From the NCBI GenBank assembly GCA_029814805.1, contig CP122393.1, positions 4,901,598-4,965,597 of the forward strand: a DNA stretch of 64,000 nucleotides, written 5' to 3'. The first letter of the stretch is position 1; each line of letters begins with the position of its first letter. This document shows positions 16,958 to 26,713 of the stretch, piece by piece. Source of the DNA: Geminicoccaceae bacterium SCSIO 64248. Its GTDB lineage: Bacteria > Pseudomonadota > Alphaproteobacteria > Geminicoccales > Geminicoccaceae. The notes below the pieces were generated by a model. The model was given only the letters and a program-made list of their open reading frames with translations. It was not told the origin of the DNA and searched no databases. The translations under genes and the position numbers were made by a program.

Positions 16958-18229
16958 ATGAGGCGGTCCCTGCTCGTCTCGATCGGCGACCAGGCGCTCA
17001 ACAGCGCGGTCAGTCTCCTGCTCAGCCTGTGGCTGATCGCCGTCTGGCCGCCGGAGCGCTTCGGCGCGTTCGGGCTGATCGTCAACCTCGCCTTCATCGC
17101 GCAGAGCCTGCACAACGCGCTGGCGGGCGCCCATCTGCCCGTCCTGCTGGCCGGCAGCCGCGAGGACGAAGAGCGCCGGCGAGTCGCCGCGATGCTCAGC
17201 CTGGTGACGATAGCGACCGCCGCACTCTCCGGCCTGTTCACCGTCGCATCCCTGGCGGCGGCCGATCCGTCGGGCGCGCTCGACCTGCTCGCCGCCGCGT
17301 CCGCCTATGTCGCGATCGGGGTGGTGCGCGAGCACCTGCGACTGCTCGGCTTCAGCCTGTTCCTGCCCGGCCGCGTCCTGATCGCCGACCTCGCCTGCCA
17401 CGCGGTCATGGTCCTCGTCCTGCTCGCCGTCCACGGCCTCGAGCCGCCCTCGCTGGCGCTGGTGTTCTGGGCCTTGGCGGCGGGATCGCTCATGGGCGCC
17501 CTGGTCGGCCTTCTGCCCCGGCGGCGCCTGTTCCTGCTCCGGGCGGACCGGGACCTGCCGCGCCGCCTGGCCTCGCTCTGGCGCGAGCAGGCGCGCTGGG
17601 CGGTCGCCGGCGTCCTGGTCGGCCAGGCGCAGTCGCGCGGCTACATCTTCCTGGTCGGCGCGATCTTCGGTTTGGCCGCGGTCGGCGTCGTCAACGCAGC
17701 ACTGATGATCCTCCGCCCGCTCAACCTGCTCCTGACCGCGTGGGCGGCCTTCGCGCGCCCCCGGCTGGCGCGGCACTACGCGCAGGGCGAAGGCGCCGCC
17801 GCCCATCGCCTCGCCCATGTCAGCGCGGCGGGCTTCGCCGTCGCGACGCTTTGCTACGGCGCCGTCCTGCTGGTCGCCTGGCCGTATTTGACCGCCCACG
17901 TTTTCGAGGCGGCCTATGTCGGCATCGCGGCGGCGGTCGCCTTGTGCCTGCTCGCCTCGCTCATGACCGAGATCCGCTATGTCTACGCGCTTGAGCTCCA
18001 GACGGTGCCGCGCTTTCGCGAGGCCTTCGTCGCGAGCGCTGCCGGCTGCGCCGTCGTGTTCGTCGCCTTTGCCGCGCTGCTGGCGTTCGAGGACCCGGCG
18101 ATGTCCTTTCTCGCGCTCGCGCTGGGCGAGACGGCGGCGCTGGTCGTGGCCGTGCGCTACCTGCGCGGCGTGACGCATGCGGGCCGTGGTCCCGACGGCG
18201 CGGCCGCCTGCGACCGGACGCCGGCATGA
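16958..18229 (+). CDS. polysaccharide flippase (Wzx-like, MOP superfamily)
   Basis: 423 residues, about 12 predicted membrane helices covering the whole chain, with positively charged loops at RRR positions and a C-terminal Arg-rich tail. Wzx-type proteins flip undecaprenyl-pyrophosphate-linked repeat units to the periplasmic face. The call rests on the membrane pattern and on neighbours: glycosyltransferases on both sides, plus a Wzy/ligase-like protein and a phosphoglycosyl transferase nearby. The gene begins 16 bases after the first transferase and overlaps the next by 4 bases (ATGA). Confidence 0.78.
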   Translation: MRRSLLVSIGDQALNSAVSLLLSLWLIAVWPPERFGAFGLIVNLAFIAQSLHNALAGAHLPVLLAGSREDEERRRVAAMLSLVTIATAALSGLFTVASLAAADPSGALDLLAAASAYVAIGVVREHLRLLGFSLFLPGRVLIADLACHAVMVLVLLAVHGLEPPSLALVFWALAAGSLMGALVGLLPRRRLFLLRADRDLPRRLASLWREQARWAVAGVLVGQAQSRGYIFLVGAIFGLAAVGVVNAALMILRPLNLLLTAWAAFARPRLARHYAQGEGAAAHRLAHVSAAGFAVATLCYGAVLLVAWPYLTAHVFEAAYVGIAAAVALCLLASLMTEIRYVYALELQTVPRFREAFVASAAGCAVVFVAFAALLAFEDPAMSFLALALGETAALVVAVRYLRGVTHAGRGPDGAAACDRTPA

Positions 18230-19251
18230 GGCGCGCCCGGTCCGAGGATCGCCTGACGATCCTGACCTCGCCCTATCCCGAGCGCTATCCCGACAACAGC
18301 TATCTCGAGCTGCTCTACGGCTCCATGGCGGCGCGCCTGCGTCCGCTGACGCCGATCGAGCTGCTGCGGGCGCGCAAGCCGGCCGTCGCGCACGTGCACT
18401 GGCCGGACACGATGCTGACGGCACCCGGCCGGGTGAAGGGCTACGCCAAGGCCGTGCGCGGCCTCGCCATGATCGCCACCGCGAAGCTGCGCGGCATACC
18501 GCTGGTCCAGACCGTGCACAATGTCGAGCCGCATGACGGCGTGCAGCCGCCCTACCGGCTCTGGCGCGACGCCTGGGCGCGGGCGACCGACGGCCACGTC
18601 TTCTTGACCGAGCTCTCGCGCGACAAGGCGGCCGCCCGCCCGTGGTGGCGCGCACGCCCCAGCCTGATCGCCCGTCACGGCTTCTACACCCATTTGAGCA
18701 AAGGCGAGGCGAACGGGAGGGATGACGGCGCGCCGGTCCTGCTGATCTTCGGCAATGTCCGCCCGTACAAGCGGATCGAGGCCCTATTGCCGGTGTTCGC
18801 AGCCGCGGACCTGCCCTGCGACCTTCTGATCGCCGGAAAGGCCGGGCCGGCCTATCCCGCCGGTGTGCTGCGCCAGGCCGTGGCGGCGACGCCGCGCGCA
18901 CGCTGGCGGGACGAGCGCCTGGACGATGCCGAGGCGGCCGAGCTGGTCGCTGGGGCCGGCGCCGTGCTCGTGCCGCAGCCGAGCTTCGACAACTCGGGGC
19001 CCGTCTTCTTCGCGCTGTCGCTGGGGACGCCCCTGGTCCTGGCGGACTCGCGGGAGGCCCGCGCGCTGCAGGCCGATTTCCCGGCGTGGATCGCGCTCTA
19101 TCGCTACGGCGATCCCGCCTCCCTGCGCCAGGCGTTGGACGCCCTGGCGAGCGGTTCCCGCCCCGATCGGCCGGACGTCCCCGAGGCCTATGCCTGGCCG
19201 TCGATCGCGCGCGCGCATCTCGACTTCTTCGCGAGCCTGATCCGGCGCTAG
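18226..19251 (+). CDS. glycosyltransferase (GT4-like, exopolysaccharide)
   Basis: 341 residues. Features of a GT-B transferase include VAHVHWPD and TVHNVEPHDG in the N-terminal domain, and FGNVRPYKRIE at the start of the donor-binding domain, followed by QPSFDNSGPVFFALSLGTPLV, the equivalent of the E-x7-E loop. Translation is coupled to the flippase gene. It ends 25 bases before the convergent O-antigen-ligase-like gene. Donor and acceptor sugars are not predictable. Confidence 0.82.
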   Translation: MRRARSEDRLTILTSPYPERYPDNSYLELLYGSMAARLRPLTPIELLRARKPAVAHVHWPDTMLTAPGRVKGYAKAVRGLAMIATAKLRGIPLVQTVHNVEPHDGVQPPYRLWRDAWARATDGHVFLTELSRDKAAARPWWRARPSLIARHGFYTHLSKGEANGRDDGAPVLLIFGNVRPYKRIEALLPVFAAADLPCDLLIAGKAGPAYPAGVLRQAVAATPRARWRDERLDDAEAAELVAGAGAVLVPQPSFDNSGPVFFALSLGTPLVLADSREARALQADFPAWIALYRYGDPASLRQALDALASGSRPDRPDVPEAYAWPSIARAHLDFFASLIRR

Positions 19252-19276
19252 CGGGCGCGGGACGGGCGAGCCGGCG

Positions 19277-20647
19277 TCAGTAGCCGGCCGGCGCCGGGCC
19301 GCCACGGCGCAGTTCGGCGCGGATGCGGTCGCCGATCACGGCGGCGAACAGGAAGGCGATCCAGGTCGGATGGTAGGCGCGCAGGAGCGAGCTTTCCGTC
19401 AGGTTGTGCAAAAGCGCGAACACGACCAGGAAGCCGACCAGCCAGAAGGCGGCGCGGCCCGCGCGCCGTGTGCGGCCGACCAGGTTGAGCGCGGCATAGA
19501 GCACGATGCCGGTCAGGGCGAGGCCGGGCAGGCCGAGCTGAAGGGCGACGTCGAGATAGCCGTTGTGGGACTGGTTGAGGAAGTGGATGAACTGGTCCTG
19601 CGCCTTCAGGTTCGGCGCGTTGAAGCCGATGTTCCAGAAGGACTGGTAGCCGTAGCCGAGCGGCAGGTGGCCGAGCGTCTCGTCCAGGGCGAAGGACCAG
19701 ATCGCGGTGCGGCCGGTGAAGGTGGCGTCCGGCATGACGGCCGCGATCAGGTCGTCGACGCCGACCCCTGGGCCGGAGGCGAACGCCAGCAGGATCACGC
19801 CGGTCAGGAGAAGGGCCACGCCCAGCAGCGAGCCGAAGCCGACACGGGCGACGCGCGCGACGAAGTCGACGCCCAGCACCACGGCCGGGACCAGGACGAT
19901 CAGGGCGAGCGAAGTCTTCGAGCCGGCGAGGACCGCGATGCCGAGCCAGGCCAGCAGGTAGGCGGCGTTGACCAGGCGGCCGAACACGCTCGCGAAGTAG
20001 AAGCGGGCGCTGACGCCGACGAACAGCGCCGCCACCGCCATCGCGCCCAGCACGTTCTTGTCGCCGACGATGCCGCGGAAGAGATGGCGCCAGTCGAAGG
20101 CGAAGCCGAAGGGCAGGGCCGCCAGGTTGGCCAGCGCCGCGATGCCGAAGGCAAGATAGGCGATCTTGTGCAGGCGCTCGACCGACTGGCCGTAGTTCAG
20201 GGTCACGACCAGGGTGAACAGGATCATGATCTGCAGGATCGACCGGCGGAACGCGATGCCGGGCGCGAATGCCCAGACCGCGCTGATCACGCAGAGCAGG
20301 CCGAGAGCGAACAACAGATGGTTGCGCCGGAACGCATCCATGAAGGGGCGCGGGTTGAGGGCGACCGCCGCCGCGGACAGGCCCGCGATCGCCAGCCAGA
20401 AGAGCTGGTTGACGATGTCCGAGGCCGAGGTGTCCTCGAGCTGGACCGACAGGCGCATGTCGCCGAAGTCCTCGGGCGTGAAGTCCGGGCGCAGAACGCA
20501 TAGCGTGTAGAGCACGACGAGGAAGAAGGCGGCCTCCGCCAGGCGCGCGGCCACCCGGCCGCTGACGCTGTGGAACTCCACCGGAAGGAGCGGGCCGGAC
20601 GCGCGATGGGGGGCGTGCGTCCGGAGGGCGCGGTCGTTCGCGATCAT
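19277..20647 (-). CDS. O-antigen ligase / Wzy-type polymerase family membrane protein
   Basis: 456 residues with about 11-12 membrane helices and a large periplasmic loop in the second half containing FHFLNQSHNGYLDV-like residues, the region that in WaaL/Wzy proteins holds a conserved His (here NQSHNGYLD). Such proteins polymerise or ligate lipid-linked repeat units in the periplasm. The start at 20647 is well supported by GAGGAGG 7 bases upstream. It lies last in a minus-strand group with the phosphoglycosyl transferase and the CpsF-type transferase, all likely expressed from the 22.2 kb promoter. Confidence 0.85.
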   Translation of the reverse strand: MIANDRALRTHAPHRASGPLLPVEFHSVSGRVAARLAEAAFFLVVLYTLCVLRPDFTPEDFGDMRLSVQLEDTSASDIVNQLFWLAIAGLSAAAVALNPRPFMDAFRRNHLLFALGLLCVISAVWAFAPGIAFRRSILQIMILFTLVVTLNYGQSVERLHKIAYLAFGIAALANLAALPFGFAFDWRHLFRGIVGDKNVLGAMAVAALFVGVSARFYFASVFGRLVNAAYLLAWLGIAVLAGSKTSLALIVLVPAVVLGVDFVARVARVGFGSLLGVALLLTGVILLAFASGPGVGVDDLIAAVMPDATFTGRTAIWSFALDETLGHLPLGYGYQSFWNIGFNAPNLKAQDQFIHFLNQSHNGYLDVALQLGLPGLALTGIVLYAALNLVGRTRRAGRAAFWLVGFLVVFALLHNLTESSLLRAYHPTWIAFLFAAVIGDRIRAELRRGGPAPAGY

Positions 20648-20675
20648 GGCAGCCTCCTCCTCTTCCCGGCCCGGC

Positions 20676-21350
20676 TCAGTAGGCGGCCTGGTCGCCGAGG
20701 ACGAAATGCGCGGAGCGGGCGAGGATCCGGAGGTCAAGGGCGAACGACTGGTGTCGGACATACCAGATGTCATGATCGACGCGCGCCTGCATCTTGTCCA
20801 GCGTCTCGGTCTCGCCGCGCAGGCCATTGACCTGGGCCCAGCCGGTCAGGCCCGGCTTGACCGCGTGCCGGCCGCCATAGTTGACGATCAGCGCGCCGTA
20901 ATGCGCGTCATGCGACAGGGCGTGCGGCCGGGGGCCGACCAGGGCCATCGTGCCGTTGAACACGTTCAGCAGTTGCGGCAGCTCGTCGAGCGAGGTGCGG
21001 CGCAGGAAGGCGCCGATCCGCGTCACCCGCGGATCGCCGCGACGCGCCTGGCGCACGGTCGCGGCGGCGTCGGGCGCCTGGACGTACATGCTGCGGAACT
21101 TGAAGACGTCGATCGCGCGGCCGTTCAGTCCGCCGCGCTTCTGGACGAAGAAGACCGGCCCCTTGCTGTCCAGGCGGATCGCCAGCGCGACCAGGAGAAA
21201 CACGGGCGAGAGCAGGACCAGGAGGGCGAGGGCGCCCGCGCGGTTCAAGGCGGCGCGGGCGAGCGCGTCGAGACGGGTCCGCGACATGCGGATCGAGACG
21301 GTCTCACCGGCGAAGGAGGCGCACGGCACGTTCGGGATGGAGGTCGACAT
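20676..21350 (-). CDS. phosphoglycosyl transferase (initiating sugar-1-P transferase)
   Basis: 224 residues of the bacterial sugar transferase family in its short, monotopic form: one N-terminal re-entrant hydrophobic segment (ALLVLLSPVFLLVALAIRL), then KRGGLNGR, FKFRSM, RRTSLDELPQLLNV (catalytic Asp-Glu), LVGPRPH and KPGLTGWAQVNG. It loads the first sugar phosphate onto undecaprenyl phosphate to begin repeat-unit synthesis. ATG 21350 is preferred over a TTG nine bases upstream. It sits 29 bases upstream of the Wzy-like gene. Confidence 0.92.
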   Translation of the reverse strand: MSTSIPNVPCASFAGETVSIRMSRTRLDALARAALNRAGALALLVLLSPVFLLVALAIRLDSKGPVFFVQKRGGLNGRAIDVFKFRSMYVQAPDAAATVRQARRGDPRVTRIGAFLRRTSLDELPQLLNVFNGTMALVGPRPHALSHDAHYGALIVNYGGRHAVKPGLTGWAQVNGLRGETETLDKMQARVDHDIWYVRHQSFALDLRILARSAHFVLGDQAAY

Positions 21351-21378
21351 GGCGGTCAATCCGACGGGCGGTGAGAGG

Positions 21379-22191
21379 TCAGGCGGCGGCGCGGGCGGCG
21401 CCGCGCAGGCTGACGCCGGCCTGGCCGGCCATCAGCAGCGGCAGCCAGTAGGCGCAGCGGGCGTAGCGGACGAACAGGCGGCGGGGATTGCTCAGCGCCC
21501 GGTAGACGCCCTCCAGGCCGAGGCGGCGGGTCCACTTGGGCGCGCGCTGCTGGGTGCCGGCCAGGAAGTCGAGGGCGGCGCCGACGCCCAGGGCCACGCC
21601 GCAGCGCAGCTCGTGCTGGTGCTCGGCGACGAAAATCTCCTGGCGGGGCGAGCCCAGCGCGACGAAGAGCAGGTTGCAGCCGGACGCGTTGACCGCCTCG
21701 ACCATGCGGGCGCGCTCGGCCATGTCGTCGATGAAGCCGTAGGACGGCGCGAAGGTGCCGGCGATCTGGAGGCCGGGATGACGCTCGGTCAGCCGGGCGG
21801 CCGCGGCCCGGTTCACCGCCTCGCTCGGGCCGAGCAGGAACACGCGGAGCTCGGCCTCGGCCGCGGCGGCGCACAGGGGCTCGACCAGGTCGGCGCCGGT
21901 GACGCGCTCAGGCAGGGCGCGCCCGGTCAGGCGGCTCGCCCAGACGAGGGGCATGCCGTCGGCCACCCGCAGGAAGGCCGTGCGGTAGGCGCGGCGGAAG
22001 CGGGCGTCGGTGCGCAGCCGGACGCAATGGTCCATGTTCGGCGTCACGACCGCGGAGCAGCCGTCCGAGCCGACAGTAAGCGCCTCGGCGATGATCCAGC
22101 CGACGGCTTCATCCTGGGACACGACGTTCACCGTGGTGCCGAAGACTTCCGTGTCGTCGATCGAGAAGGTCGCGTCGCTCATGTCGGCCAT
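21379..22191 (-). CDS. WecG/TagA/CpsF family glycosyltransferase (GT26)
   Basis: 270 residues with the GT26 signatures: TPNMDH, ADGMPLVWASRL, RVTGADL, FVALGSPRQEIF and GVGAALDFLAG followed by WLGLEG-like KWTRRLGLEGVYR. These enzymes add the second sugar (for example ManNAcA or a glucuronic acid) to a lipid-linked monosaccharide, which fits its place beside the phosphoglycosyl transferase. I take ATG 22191; another in-frame ATG lies at 22182. It is the first gene of the minus-strand polysaccharide group and is divergent from the sigma-54 activator gene. Confidence 0.9.
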   Translation of the reverse strand: MADMSDATFSIDDTEVFGTTVNVVSQDEAVGWIIAEALTVGSDGCSAVVTPNMDHCVRLRTDARFRRAYRTAFLRVADGMPLVWASRLTGRALPERVTGADLVEPLCAAAAEAELRVFLLGPSEAVNRAAAARLTERHPGLQIAGTFAPSYGFIDDMAERARMVEAVNASGCNLLFVALGSPRQEIFVAEHQHELRCGVALGVGAALDFLAGTQQRAPKWTRRLGLEGVYRALSNPRRLFVRYARCAYWLPLLMAGQAGVSLRGAARAAA

Positions 22192-22276
22192 CGTCGTGAT
22201 CCGTTCTGGATGCCTCGTCCGAGGCGGCTTCTTGCGGTTCCGAGCCCTCGGTGAGCCCGCCGCTGCCGATACGATC

Positions 22277-22292
22277 GCAGGTGCGATGCCAA
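22277..22292 (-). promoter_or_regulatory. candidate sigma-54 (-24/-12) promoter of the polysaccharide operon
   Basis: Read on the minus strand the sequence is TTGGCATCGCACCTGC. The -24 GG and -12 GC are 12 bases apart as required, and TTGGCA is a perfect -24 core. Transcription would start near 22266, about 75 bases before the CpsF-type start codon. The divergent gene encodes a sigma-54 activator, which makes the match more credible than its score alone. Confidence 0.55.
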
Positions 22293-22366
22293 CACGATAA
22301 CTGCTTGATTTTCCTTGATATTGATAGAGGGTGGAGGGCTGGATTGTCCGGCCGGTCTGGCATTTT

Positions 22367-22399
22367 GCAAATTGCACGCCTGCTTGTGCCGCAAATTGC
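22367..22399. repeat. two copies of palindrome GCAAATTGC, candidate enhancer sites
   Basis: GCAAATTGC occurs at 22367-22375 and 22391-22399, 24 bases apart centre to centre. Each copy is an odd palindrome around the middle A. They lie about 100-135 bases upstream of the inferred start of the sigma-54 promoter, the normal distance for activator-binding sites of NtrC-type proteins. Confidence 0.5.
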
Positions 22400-22574
22400 G
22401 AGACGGCGATTCGCATGCTGCGATAGCCTGCGGCGCGCAAGTCAGGCCTCGTTCATGCTCGATTCGGTTTGTACAACTACAAAGCTAATAGAATACGCTG
22501 CGCCTTTTCGACACGCGCCCGCCGAGGTCGACCTGCGGGCGCAGGTGACGGCGGCGACCGACGCCGAGACGCGA

Positions 22575-24023
22575 ATGGAGCATCGTAGGGGCGTGACTGA
22601 TCGTTCTGCCACGCAAGGCCGCATACTGCTGATCGAGGACACGCTGTCGCTGGCGCAGGTCTACACGGCCTGGCTGGCCAAGGGCGGCATCGAGGTCCGG
22701 CACGAGACGACCGGAGCGGACGGCCTCCAGGCCCTGGCCGAGGAGTCGTTCCCGGTCGTCCTGCTCGACCTGCAGCTGCCCGACGTCAACGGCATCGACC
22801 TGATCGAGGCGATCCGCGGCGGCGAGCGCCCGGCGGCCGTGATCGTGATCACCGCCAACGCCTCCCTCTCGGTGGCGGTCGACGCGATGCGGCGCGGCGC
22901 CCACGATTTCCTGGTCAAGCCGATCCAGAGCGAGCGCATGATCGTCTCGGCGCGCAACGCGCTCGAGACGTCGACTCTTCGGCAGCGGGTCGAGGTCCTG
23001 CGCCAGACCTACGAGCGGACCGAGTATCAGGGCTTCATCGGCGCGTCGCCCGCCATGCAGGCCGTCTATCGCACCATAGAGGCTGCGGCGACCTCGAAGG
23101 CGACCGTGTTCATCACCGGCGAGAGCGGCACGGGCAAGGAGCTGTGCGCCGAGGCGATCCACCGGTCGAGCGAGCGGCGCGCGCGGCCGTTCATCGCGAT
23201 CAATTGCGGCGCGATCCCGCGCGAGCTCATCGAATCCGAGCTGTTCGGCCACGTGAAGGGGGCGTTCACCGGAGCGGTCAACGACCGTGCGGGCGCCGCC
23301 CGCGAAGCGCATGGCGGCACGCTCTTCCTCGACGAGATCGGCGAGATGAGCATCGATCTCCAGACCAAGCTGCTGCGCTTCCTGCAGACGGGCCAAGTGC
23401 AGCGGGTCGGCGAGACCAAGATCGAGACGGTCGACGTCCGCATCGTCTGCGCGACCAACCGCGACCCGCTCGCCGAGATCCGGGCCGGACGCTTCCGCGA
23501 AGATCTCTACTTCAGGTTGTATGTGATCCCGATCGCCATGCCGCCGCTGCGGTCGCGCGAGGGCGACGTCATCCCGATCGCCCGCCATTTCCTCGATGTC
23601 TACGCCCACGAGGACGGCCGGCGGTTCCAGCGGTTCGATCTGGACGCGGAGGCGAGGCTCGCGGCCTATGACTGGCCGGGCAACATCCGCCAGTTGCAGA
23701 ACGTGATCCGCAACGCTGTCGTTTTGCACGACGGCGAGGCCCTGACGGCCGCCATGCTGCCGCCGCTGCCGTCGGCCGCGTCCCTGTCGGCCGCGCCATC
23801 GGAGGCAACGGACCGTCCGGCCGTGGTGTCGAAAACATTGGTGCCTTCCCCGGACGACGACGGCACGATCAAGCCGATGTGGCAGGTGCAGGACGAAGCC
23901 GTCGAGCGCGCGATACGGATCTGCGAGGGCAACATCTCGAAAGCGGCCGCCTTGCTGGAGATCAACCCGTCGACCATCTACCGCCGCCGGGCCGCCAACC
24001 GAGCGCTGAAGCTTGCGCAATGA
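22575..24023 (+). CDS. sigma-54-dependent response regulator (NtrC/LuxO-like)
   Basis: 482 residues: receiver (about 16-130; acidic ED, Asp65 in LLDLQLPD, Lys in LVKPI), AAA+ sigma-54 interaction domain (about 150-385; Walker [15 protein letters not shown] loop intact, Walker B LFLDEIGE, and R fingers in the FREDLYFRL region) and a C-terminal Fis-type helix-turn-helix ([16 protein letters not shown]). The GAFTGA motif shows a functional activator. I take ATG 22575; upstream in-frame starts would run through the AT-rich promoter patch. The hybrid kinase gene follows at once and overlaps. Likely target: the polysaccharide promoter just upstream. Confidence 0.92.
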   Translation: MEHRRGVTDRSATQGRILLIEDTLSLAQVYTAWLAKGGIEVRHETTGADGLQALAEESFPVVLLDLQLPDVNGIDLIEAIRGGERPAAVIVITANASLSVAVDAMRRGAHDFLVKPIQSERMIVSARNALETSTLRQRVEVLRQTYERTEYQGFIGASPAMQAVYRTIEAAATSKATVFITGESGTGKELCAEAIHRSSERRARPFIAINCGAIPRELIESELFGHVKGAFTGAVNDRAGAAREAHGGTLFLDEIGEMSIDLQTKLLRFLQTGQVQRVGETKIETVDVRIVCATNRDPLAEIRAGRFREDLYFRLYVIPIAMPPLRSREGDVIPIARHFLDVYAHEDGRRFQRFDLDAEARLAAYDWPGNIRQLQNVIRNAVVLHDGEALTAAMLPPLPSAASLSAAPSEATDRPAVVSKTLVPSPDDDGTIKPMWQVQDEAVERAIRICEGNISKAAALLEINPSTIYRRRAANRALKLAQ

Positions 24024-26685
24024 CGTGACCGACGTCCGGACGACCGAACACGATCCGGCGTTCGCATGGATCGATCGCCTGTCCGTGCCGATCTGGCTGT
24101 TCGATCGGGAGGCCCTGAGGCTCGTCCTGGCCAACGCCGCGGCGCGCCGGCTCGACGCCGAGCCGGGCAGTCCCTTGGGCGAGGCGCTCGCCGCGCGCGT
24201 GCGCGAGGCCGGCCTCGACCGTCCGGACCCGGCCGACTGGAGCTTCGACCAGGCGTCCGCGCCTCTGGTCCTGCGTTGCCGGTGGTCGCTCGTGCCGTCG
24301 GCCGGCGGGCAGACGCTCCTTCTGCTCGAGGGCCGGGTGATCGACCGCGAGGCCGAGCGCATGTCGCGGATCCTGCGGCTCGCGATGGACCTCGACCAGG
24401 AAGGCTGGGCGCTGCTCGACGGCGACGGGCGCATCCTCGGCCTCAATCCCGCCTCCGAGCAGTTGTTCGGCGCGACGACGGCCGAGGTCGCCGGGCGGGC
24501 GTTCGTCAGCCTGTTCCCGGCAGAGAGGCAGGACGGCCGCTCGAGCGATCTCGCGGCCTGGCTGCCGGCGGCGCCGGCCGAGGCGGCCGAGCGGAGCGCC
24601 GAGGCGATCGCCCTGCGCTCGGACGGACGGACGATACCGGTCGATCTCACCCGCGTCCGCTTCAAGGTCGACGGCGACGCCTACATCGTCGTCTACCTGC
24701 GCGACCTGGCGGAGCGCCGGCGGCGGGACCTCGCGCTCGAGCGCAGCCAGGCGGAGCTCAGCACGGCCCAGCGCATCGCGCGGCTCGGCAGCTGGCACTG
24801 GGACCTGACCACGCATCGGATCACGCTGTCCGAGGAGGGCTTCCGCGTGGTCGGCCTGCGCATGAACGCCTGGCTGACCTATGCCCGGATCATGGCCCTG
24901 ATCCATCCCGACGATCAGGACGTGGTCTTCGCAACCGCGATGAGCGCCATGGAGTCGGGCGACGCGACCTCGCGCCGGCTCGACTACCGCATCCGGCGGC
25001 CGGACGGCGGCATCCGCTACATCACGGGTCAGGTCGAGGCCGCCTTCGGGCCGGACGGCAACGCCTGCAGCCTGAGCGGGACGATCCTCGACGTCACCGA
25101 GCTGCGCCTCGCCGAGCAGGCGCTGACGCAGGCCAAGGACAACGCCGAGCGCGCCAACCGCGCCAAGTCCGACTTCCTCGCCATGATCAGCCACGAGATC
25201 CGCACGCCGATGAACGGCGTGCTCGGCACGCTCGGGCTGCTGGCCGACAGCGACTTGTCGGCCGAGCAGAAGCGGCTGCTCCGGATCGCGCGCGTCAGCG
25301 GCGAGAACCTGCTGACCATCCTGAACGACATCCTGGACGTGTCGAAGATGGAAGCCGGCCGCCTGGAGCTGGCGCGCGCGCCCTTCGACCTGCGCGGGCT
25401 GCTCATGACGATCGAGGCGCTCTGGCGGCCGCTGGCCGAGGCCAAGGGACTGCGCTTCGCCGTCGCGTGCGATCGCGAGGTTCCCGTCTTCCTCCACGGC
25501 GACGAGGGCCGCATCCGGCAGATGGTGATGAACTTCGTCAGCAACGCGCTGAAGTTCACGGAGTCGGGTACCATCCGGATCGGCATCGCGCGCGCCAGGC
25601 CCGGCGGCGCGATCGACGCGGACGGCGCCGGCCTGGTCTTTAGTGTCGCCGACACCGGGCCGGGCATCCCGGCCGATCTCCACGAGCGCCTTTTCGCGAC
25701 CTTCGACCAGCTGGGAGCGGAGACCAACAGGCGCTTCGGCGGCACGGGCCTCGGCCTCGCCATCGTCAAGCGCCTGGCGGAAGCGATGGGCGGCACCGTC
25801 GGCGTGGACAGCGAGCCCGGACGCGGCAGCCGCTTCTGGTTCTGCGTCGAGCTGGGCATCGCCGAGGAAAGCGACATCCCGCCCGACGGGCGCGCCGACG
25901 CGGACGGCTTGCCGCTGCGCACGGCCCTGGCGGCACGGCCGCGGATTCTGGTCGCGGAGGACAACGCGACCAACCGGCTCGTGGTCGGCGCGATGCTGGA
26001 CGGGCTCGGCTGCGACGTCACCATGGTCGAGGACGGCCAGGCGGCGGTCGAGGCCGCCGCGGCGGGCGGTTGGGACGCCGTGCTGATGGACCTGTCCATG
26101 CCGAGGCTGGGCGGCCTCGAAGCGACGCAGCGGATCCGCGCGCTGACGGCGCCCGCGGGCGGGGTGCCGGTCCTGGCGCTGACCGCCTACGCGATGGAGG
26201 ACGATCTCGGACCCGTCCTCGCGGCCGGCATGCAGGGCCGGGTGACCAAGCCCGTGGCCAAGGCGGAGTTGCGCGCGGCGCTCGCCCGGGTGCTGTCGGG
26301 CGCGCTCCCTCCGCCCGAGCCGCCACCGGCTAAAGCCAATGCCGACGCCGGCCTCGTGCCGGTCGACGACGAGCGGTTCGACGAGTTCCGCCAGTCCCTG
26401 CCGGACGAGACGGTCCGCGCGATCCTGGAGCAGATCGGGCAGGATCTGCGCATGCATGGCGAGGCGCTGCGTCGCGAGCCCGACATGGATTTCGTCGTGC
26501 TGGAACGCCACGCGCACGCGCTCAAGGGCATAGCCGGCCTGTTCGGCGCCGCGCGTCTCGAGACGGTCGCGAGCGAGATCGACGCGATGTTCAAGGCGGA
26601 TATCGGCGAGCCGCCGGCCGGGACCGCCGCCCGCCTCGCCGACGCGGTGACGCAGACCTTGGCGGCCCTCGACGGCCGCGGCTAA
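24013..26685 (+). CDS. soluble hybrid sensor histidine kinase with C-terminal Hpt domain
   Basis: 890 residues, no membrane helix: two or three PAS-type sensors (about 15-110, 118-235 and 250-370), HisKA with His394 in [10 protein letters not shown], HATPase ([25 protein letters not shown]), receiver (about 648-765; EDN, Asp in LMDLSMP, Lys in TKPV) and an Hpt domain with its histidine near 835 ([11 protein letters not shown]). The complete relay in one chain would pass phosphate to the LuxO-like regulator encoded just upstream, with which it overlaps. The listed TTG start could instead be GTG 24025. The input signal is cytoplasmic and unknown. Confidence 0.9.
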   Translation: MRNDVTDVRTTEHDPAFAWIDRLSVPIWLFDREALRLVLANAAARRLDAEPGSPLGEALAARVREAGLDRPDPADWSFDQASAPLVLRCRWSLVPSAGGQTLLLLEGRVIDREAERMSRILRLAMDLDQEGWALLDGDGRILGLNPASEQLFGATTAEVAGRAFVSLFPAERQDGRSSDLAAWLPAAPAEAAERSAEAIALRSDGRTIPVDLTRVRFKVDGDAYIVVYLRDLAERRRRDLALERSQAELSTAQRIARLGSWHWDLTTHRITLSEEGFRVVGLRMNAWLTYARIMALIHPDDQDVVFATAMSAMESGDATSRRLDYRIRRPDGGIRYITGQVEAAFGPDGNACSLSGTILDVTELRLAEQALTQAKDNAERANRAKSDFLAMISHEIRTPMNGVLGTLGLLADSDLSAEQKRLLRIARVSGENLLTILNDILDVSKMEAGRLELARAPFDLRGLLMTIEALWRPLAEAKGLRFAVACDREVPVFLHGDEGRIRQMVMNFVSNALKFTESGTIRIGIARARPGGAIDADGAGLVFSVADTGPGIPADLHERLFATFDQLGAETNRRFGGTGLGLAIVKRLAEAMGGTVGVDSEPGRGSRFWFCVELGIAEESDIPPDGRADADGLPLRTALAARPRILVAEDNATNRLVVGAMLDGLGCDVTMVEDGQAAVEAAAAGGWDAVLMDLSMPRLGGLEATQRIRALTAPAGGVPVLALTAYAMEDDLGPVLAAGMQGRVTKPVAKAELRAALARVLSGALPPPEPPPAKANADAGLVPVDDERFDEFRQSLPDETVRAILEQIGQDLRMHGEALRREPDMDFVVLERHAHALKGIAGLFGAARLETVASEIDAMFKADIGEPPAGTAARLADAVTQTLAALDGRG

Positions 26686-26713
26686 GGCGCCGGCTCAGCG
26701 GGCGGGGACAGGC

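Larger units (their letters stand above)
22192..22574. other. divergent regulatory region between CpsF-type and sigma-54 activator genes
   Basis: 383 bases without a gene. From right to left it holds an AT-rich patch with TAGAAT (22489-22494) that could be the -10 of the activator gene, a TTGTACAA palindrome just before it, two copies of GCAAATTGC, and a sigma-54-type -24/-12 element facing the polysaccharide genes. The layout is that of an enhancer-dependent promoter. Confidence 0.5.

Noticed and set aside
16745..18901. Long minus-strand frame opposite the flippase and transferases
   Set aside because: Overlaps three supported genes and has no hydrophobic or catalytic pattern of its own.
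22360..22400. GCAAATTGC copies as parts of a plus-strand sigma-54 promoter
   Set aside because: TGGCATTTTGC and TGGC...TTGC have GG-GC distances of 8 and 15, and TTGTGCCGCAAATTGC lacks the -24 GG; none fits the required 12.
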